Shown in pieces: positions 5,812-7,257 of a stretch of 7,257 nt of DNA. The stretch's first letter is position 1, and each line of letters begins with the position of its first letter. The notes beneath the pieces are model-generated. The model was not told the origin of the DNA. It saw only the letters and a list, made by a program, of their open reading frames with translations, and did not search any database. Position numbers and translations under genes: made by a program. Source of the stretch: Candidatus Uhrbacteria bacterium (GTDB taxonomy: Bacteria; Patescibacteriota; Patescibacteriia; JACQSD01); assembly GCA_016206165.1 (NCBI GenBank), contig JACQSD010000031.1, forward strand, positions 1 through 7,257. Direction: 5' to 3'.

Positions 5812-7257
5812 ATGCAGTCAAACATTACCATTATTGTCCCAGTGTATAACGAGCAGCACACGGTCATCATGCTGTTAGAGAAATTGCTCTCTGTTTTTAA
5901 AAATACTGGGGTAACCTTCCAGATTATTGTTGTGGACGATGGGTCAACGGACGATACAAAAAAATTACTGCTTGCATTTCAGGAAAATCACGCGCATGAT
6001 TCCTTTACGCTCATGAGCCATGCACACAATAAAGGGAAGGGAGCAGCCATACACACCGCGCTCGAGCACGCGCAAGGAGAGTACACGATTATACAAGATG
6101 CGGACATGGAGTATGATCCGTCCGATATCATTGCGCTCTATTCGTACGCACAACAAAAAAATCTTCCCGTTCTTTATGGCTCGCGCAACAAGGCAAAGAA
6201 TGAACGCGGCCAATTCTTCTTTTATTGGGGCGGGCGACTTGTTTCACTGGTGACGAATGTTCTCTTTCGTCAACGGTTAACGGATGAGGCGACGTGTTAC
6301 AAATTGATGAACACAAAACTTCTCCAATCATTTCCATTGCATGAGCGTGGATTTGCTTTTTGTCCGGAAGTTACTGCACATATCGCGAAGCAGGGGATCA
6401 GGATTGAAGAAATGGCTATCGCGTATGTGCCGCGCTCGAAGGGTCACGGTAAAAAAATTAATTGGAGCGATGGGATCAAAGCACTCTGGGTTCTTTTCCA
6501 GCTTCGTTTCCCGAACATCAAGACCCATCTTCTCGTATGTGCACTCGTCACGACTGCAGTGCTCCTCTATAGCACGACATGGCACAAGCTCTTTGAAGGG
6601 TACGAGGGCGAAACGGCGAATGCAGCGCTCAAATTATTCGATGGTGCGTATGATGTAAAAAGGGCGGGAATCTCTGCAGTGCTCCTCTATCTCCCATTTG
6701 TCTTTCTCTTTCGATTATTTGGGATGACGAGCGTGTCTCATCTTACCATTGTTCCGGTCATCTATTCTGCGATGACGATCGGACTCTTTTTCTCCATTGT
6801 CTGGTATCTTACGAAGAAAAAAAGCATCAGCCTCATTGTTTCTTTACTCATCATGTCTGGCTCACTCGTTTGGCCTTATGCGAATATTGGCATGGAATAT
6901 CAGGTCATGTTTTATCTCGCGCTCATGTTGTTCTTGTTATTACGATGGAAAGAGGGTAAGGGAAAATTATTATGGGTGGCAATCGTTTTTGCACTCCTAT
7001 CGACAGCAAAATCGTATGGCCCGATATTTGGCCTGCCCGTGGTTCTTTTTATTTTTTCCGTCTCTGCGCGCGATCGGACGAAGCGCGCACTCTCGGTGAT
7101 CACCCCCGCTGCGGTTGTCTTCGTTCTCTCGAGTGCATACTCCTGGTATACGCGAGGCTCAATCGTTGGCGTGTATTCATTGAGTCATGAATTCCAAATT
7201 TGGACATGGTGGGAAGGTTTTTACGGAATATTTTTTTCTATTGGTAAAGGTATTTTC
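5812..7257 (+). CDS. GT2 polyprenyl-phosphate sugar transferase fused to a polytopic GT-C-like membrane domain (3' end missing)
   Basis: The frame is open from ATG 5812 to the window end (482 codons, no stop). Residues 1 to about 235 are a GT2 glycosyltransferase of the dolichyl/undecaprenyl-phosphate mannosyl- or glucosyltransferase type: IIVPVYNE (7-14), VVDDGSTDDT (40-49), NKGKGAAI (73-80), the metal-binding DAD (96-98) in QDADMEYDP, then TDEATCYKL and a positively charged PRSKGHGKKINW (207-218). After that come at least six hydrophobic segments, starting near 240-256. The first is followed by a loop with GYEGETANAALKLFDG (E265, E267), resembling the acidic first-loop motif of GT-C enzymes, and later STAKSYGPIFGLPVV resembles the conserved K/P segment of ArnT/PMT-type proteins. 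The protein may both make a lipid-linked sugar and transfer it. Alternatively the second half may be only an anchor or flippase-like domain. It begins 5 bases after the helicase stop and is probably co-transcribed. Confidence 0.82.
   Translation, partial: MQSNITIIVPVYNEQHTVIMLLEKLLSVFKNTGVTFQIIVVDDGSTDDTKKLLLAFQENHAHDSFTLMSHAHNKGKGAAIHTALEHAQGEYTIIQDADMEYDPSDIIALYSYAQQKNLPVLYGSRNKAKNERGQFFFYWGGRLVSLVTNVLFRQRLTDEATCYKLMNTKLLQSFPLHERGFAFCPEVTAHIAKQGIRIEEMAIAYVPRSKGHGKKINWSDGIKALWVLFQLRFPNIKTHLLVCALVTTAVLLYSTTWHKLFEGYEGETANAALKLFDGAYDVKRAGISAVLLYLPFVFLFRLFGMTSVSHLTIVPVIYSAMTIGLFFSIVWYLTKKKSISLIVSLLIMSGSLVWPYANIGMEYQVMFYLALMLFLLLRWKEGKGKLLWVAIVFALLSTAKSYGPIFGLPVVLFIFSVSARDRTKRALSVITPAAVVFVLSSAYSWYTRGSIVGVYSLSHEFQIWTWWEGFYGIFFSIGKGIF
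6554..6690. repeat. Pair of 17-bp direct repeats inside the glycosyltransferase gene
   Basis: The sequence ctgcagtgctcctctat occurs identically at 6554-6570 and 6674-6690, exactly 120 bases (40 codons) apart. Both copies encode AVLLY (249-253 and 289-293), in the first and second membrane segments of the fused domain. Recombination between them would delete 40 residues in frame, including the EGE loop. It could also be a chance outcome of similar hydrophobic codons. Confidence 0.5.

Overview
The window is a compact bacterial segment carrying six protein genes, five on the + strand and one on the - strand. Coding density is high and junctions are tight (2 to 20 bases in three cases). TGA is used as a stop (end of the flavin reductase gene), which argues against the recoded Gracilibacteria/Absconditabacteria. 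None of the six starts has a clear Shine-Dalgarno sequence. The gene styles (a short MutY, a lone HUMPS-family decarboxylase/synthase, a GT2 fused to a membrane domain) and the many small palindromic or tandem repeats suggest a Candidate Phyla Radiation bacterium, perhaps Parcubacteria-like. That placement is an inference from general appearance, not from a marker gene.

Layout. Bases 1-109 hold two hairpin-forming inverted repeats and a short 8-bp tandem repeat that supplies the stop codon of the first gene. A - strand gene (105-761) encodes a hexulose-6-phosphate synthase/OMP decarboxylase-like barrel. The divergent intergenic space (762-891) is mostly filled by a 76-bp element that can fold into a perfect three-way junction (791-866), followed by an extended -10 promoter directly in front of mutY. 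On the + strand come mutY (892-1806), an NADPH-dependent FMN reductase-like gene (1827-2387), an MFS permease (2390-3583), a 123-base gap, a UvrD/PcrA-type helicase (3707-5806), and a GT2 glycosyltransferase fused to a polytopic membrane domain (5812 to the window end, incomplete).

How the genes may work together. The flavin reductase and permease almost touch and are probably co-transcribed, possibly from the mutY promoter. The helicase and the glycosyltransferase are separated by 5 bases. MutY and UvrD are both DNA-repair proteins but are not adjacent. The rest looks like ordinary mixed operon packing, and I see no defence system, phage, transposase, CRISPR or RNA gene.

The most notable signal is repeat invasion. 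Two different intergenic-type repeats sit in frame inside the helicase gene: a 9-bp perfect hairpin at 4349-4369, and four AATTCCC heptamers at 5047-5074 whose complementary strand has the pattern of a four-tract G-quadruplex. All helicase motifs remain intact. Together with the three-way-junction element and the left-edge repeats, this genome seems to carry several small repeat families that tolerate insertion into and around housekeeping genes.
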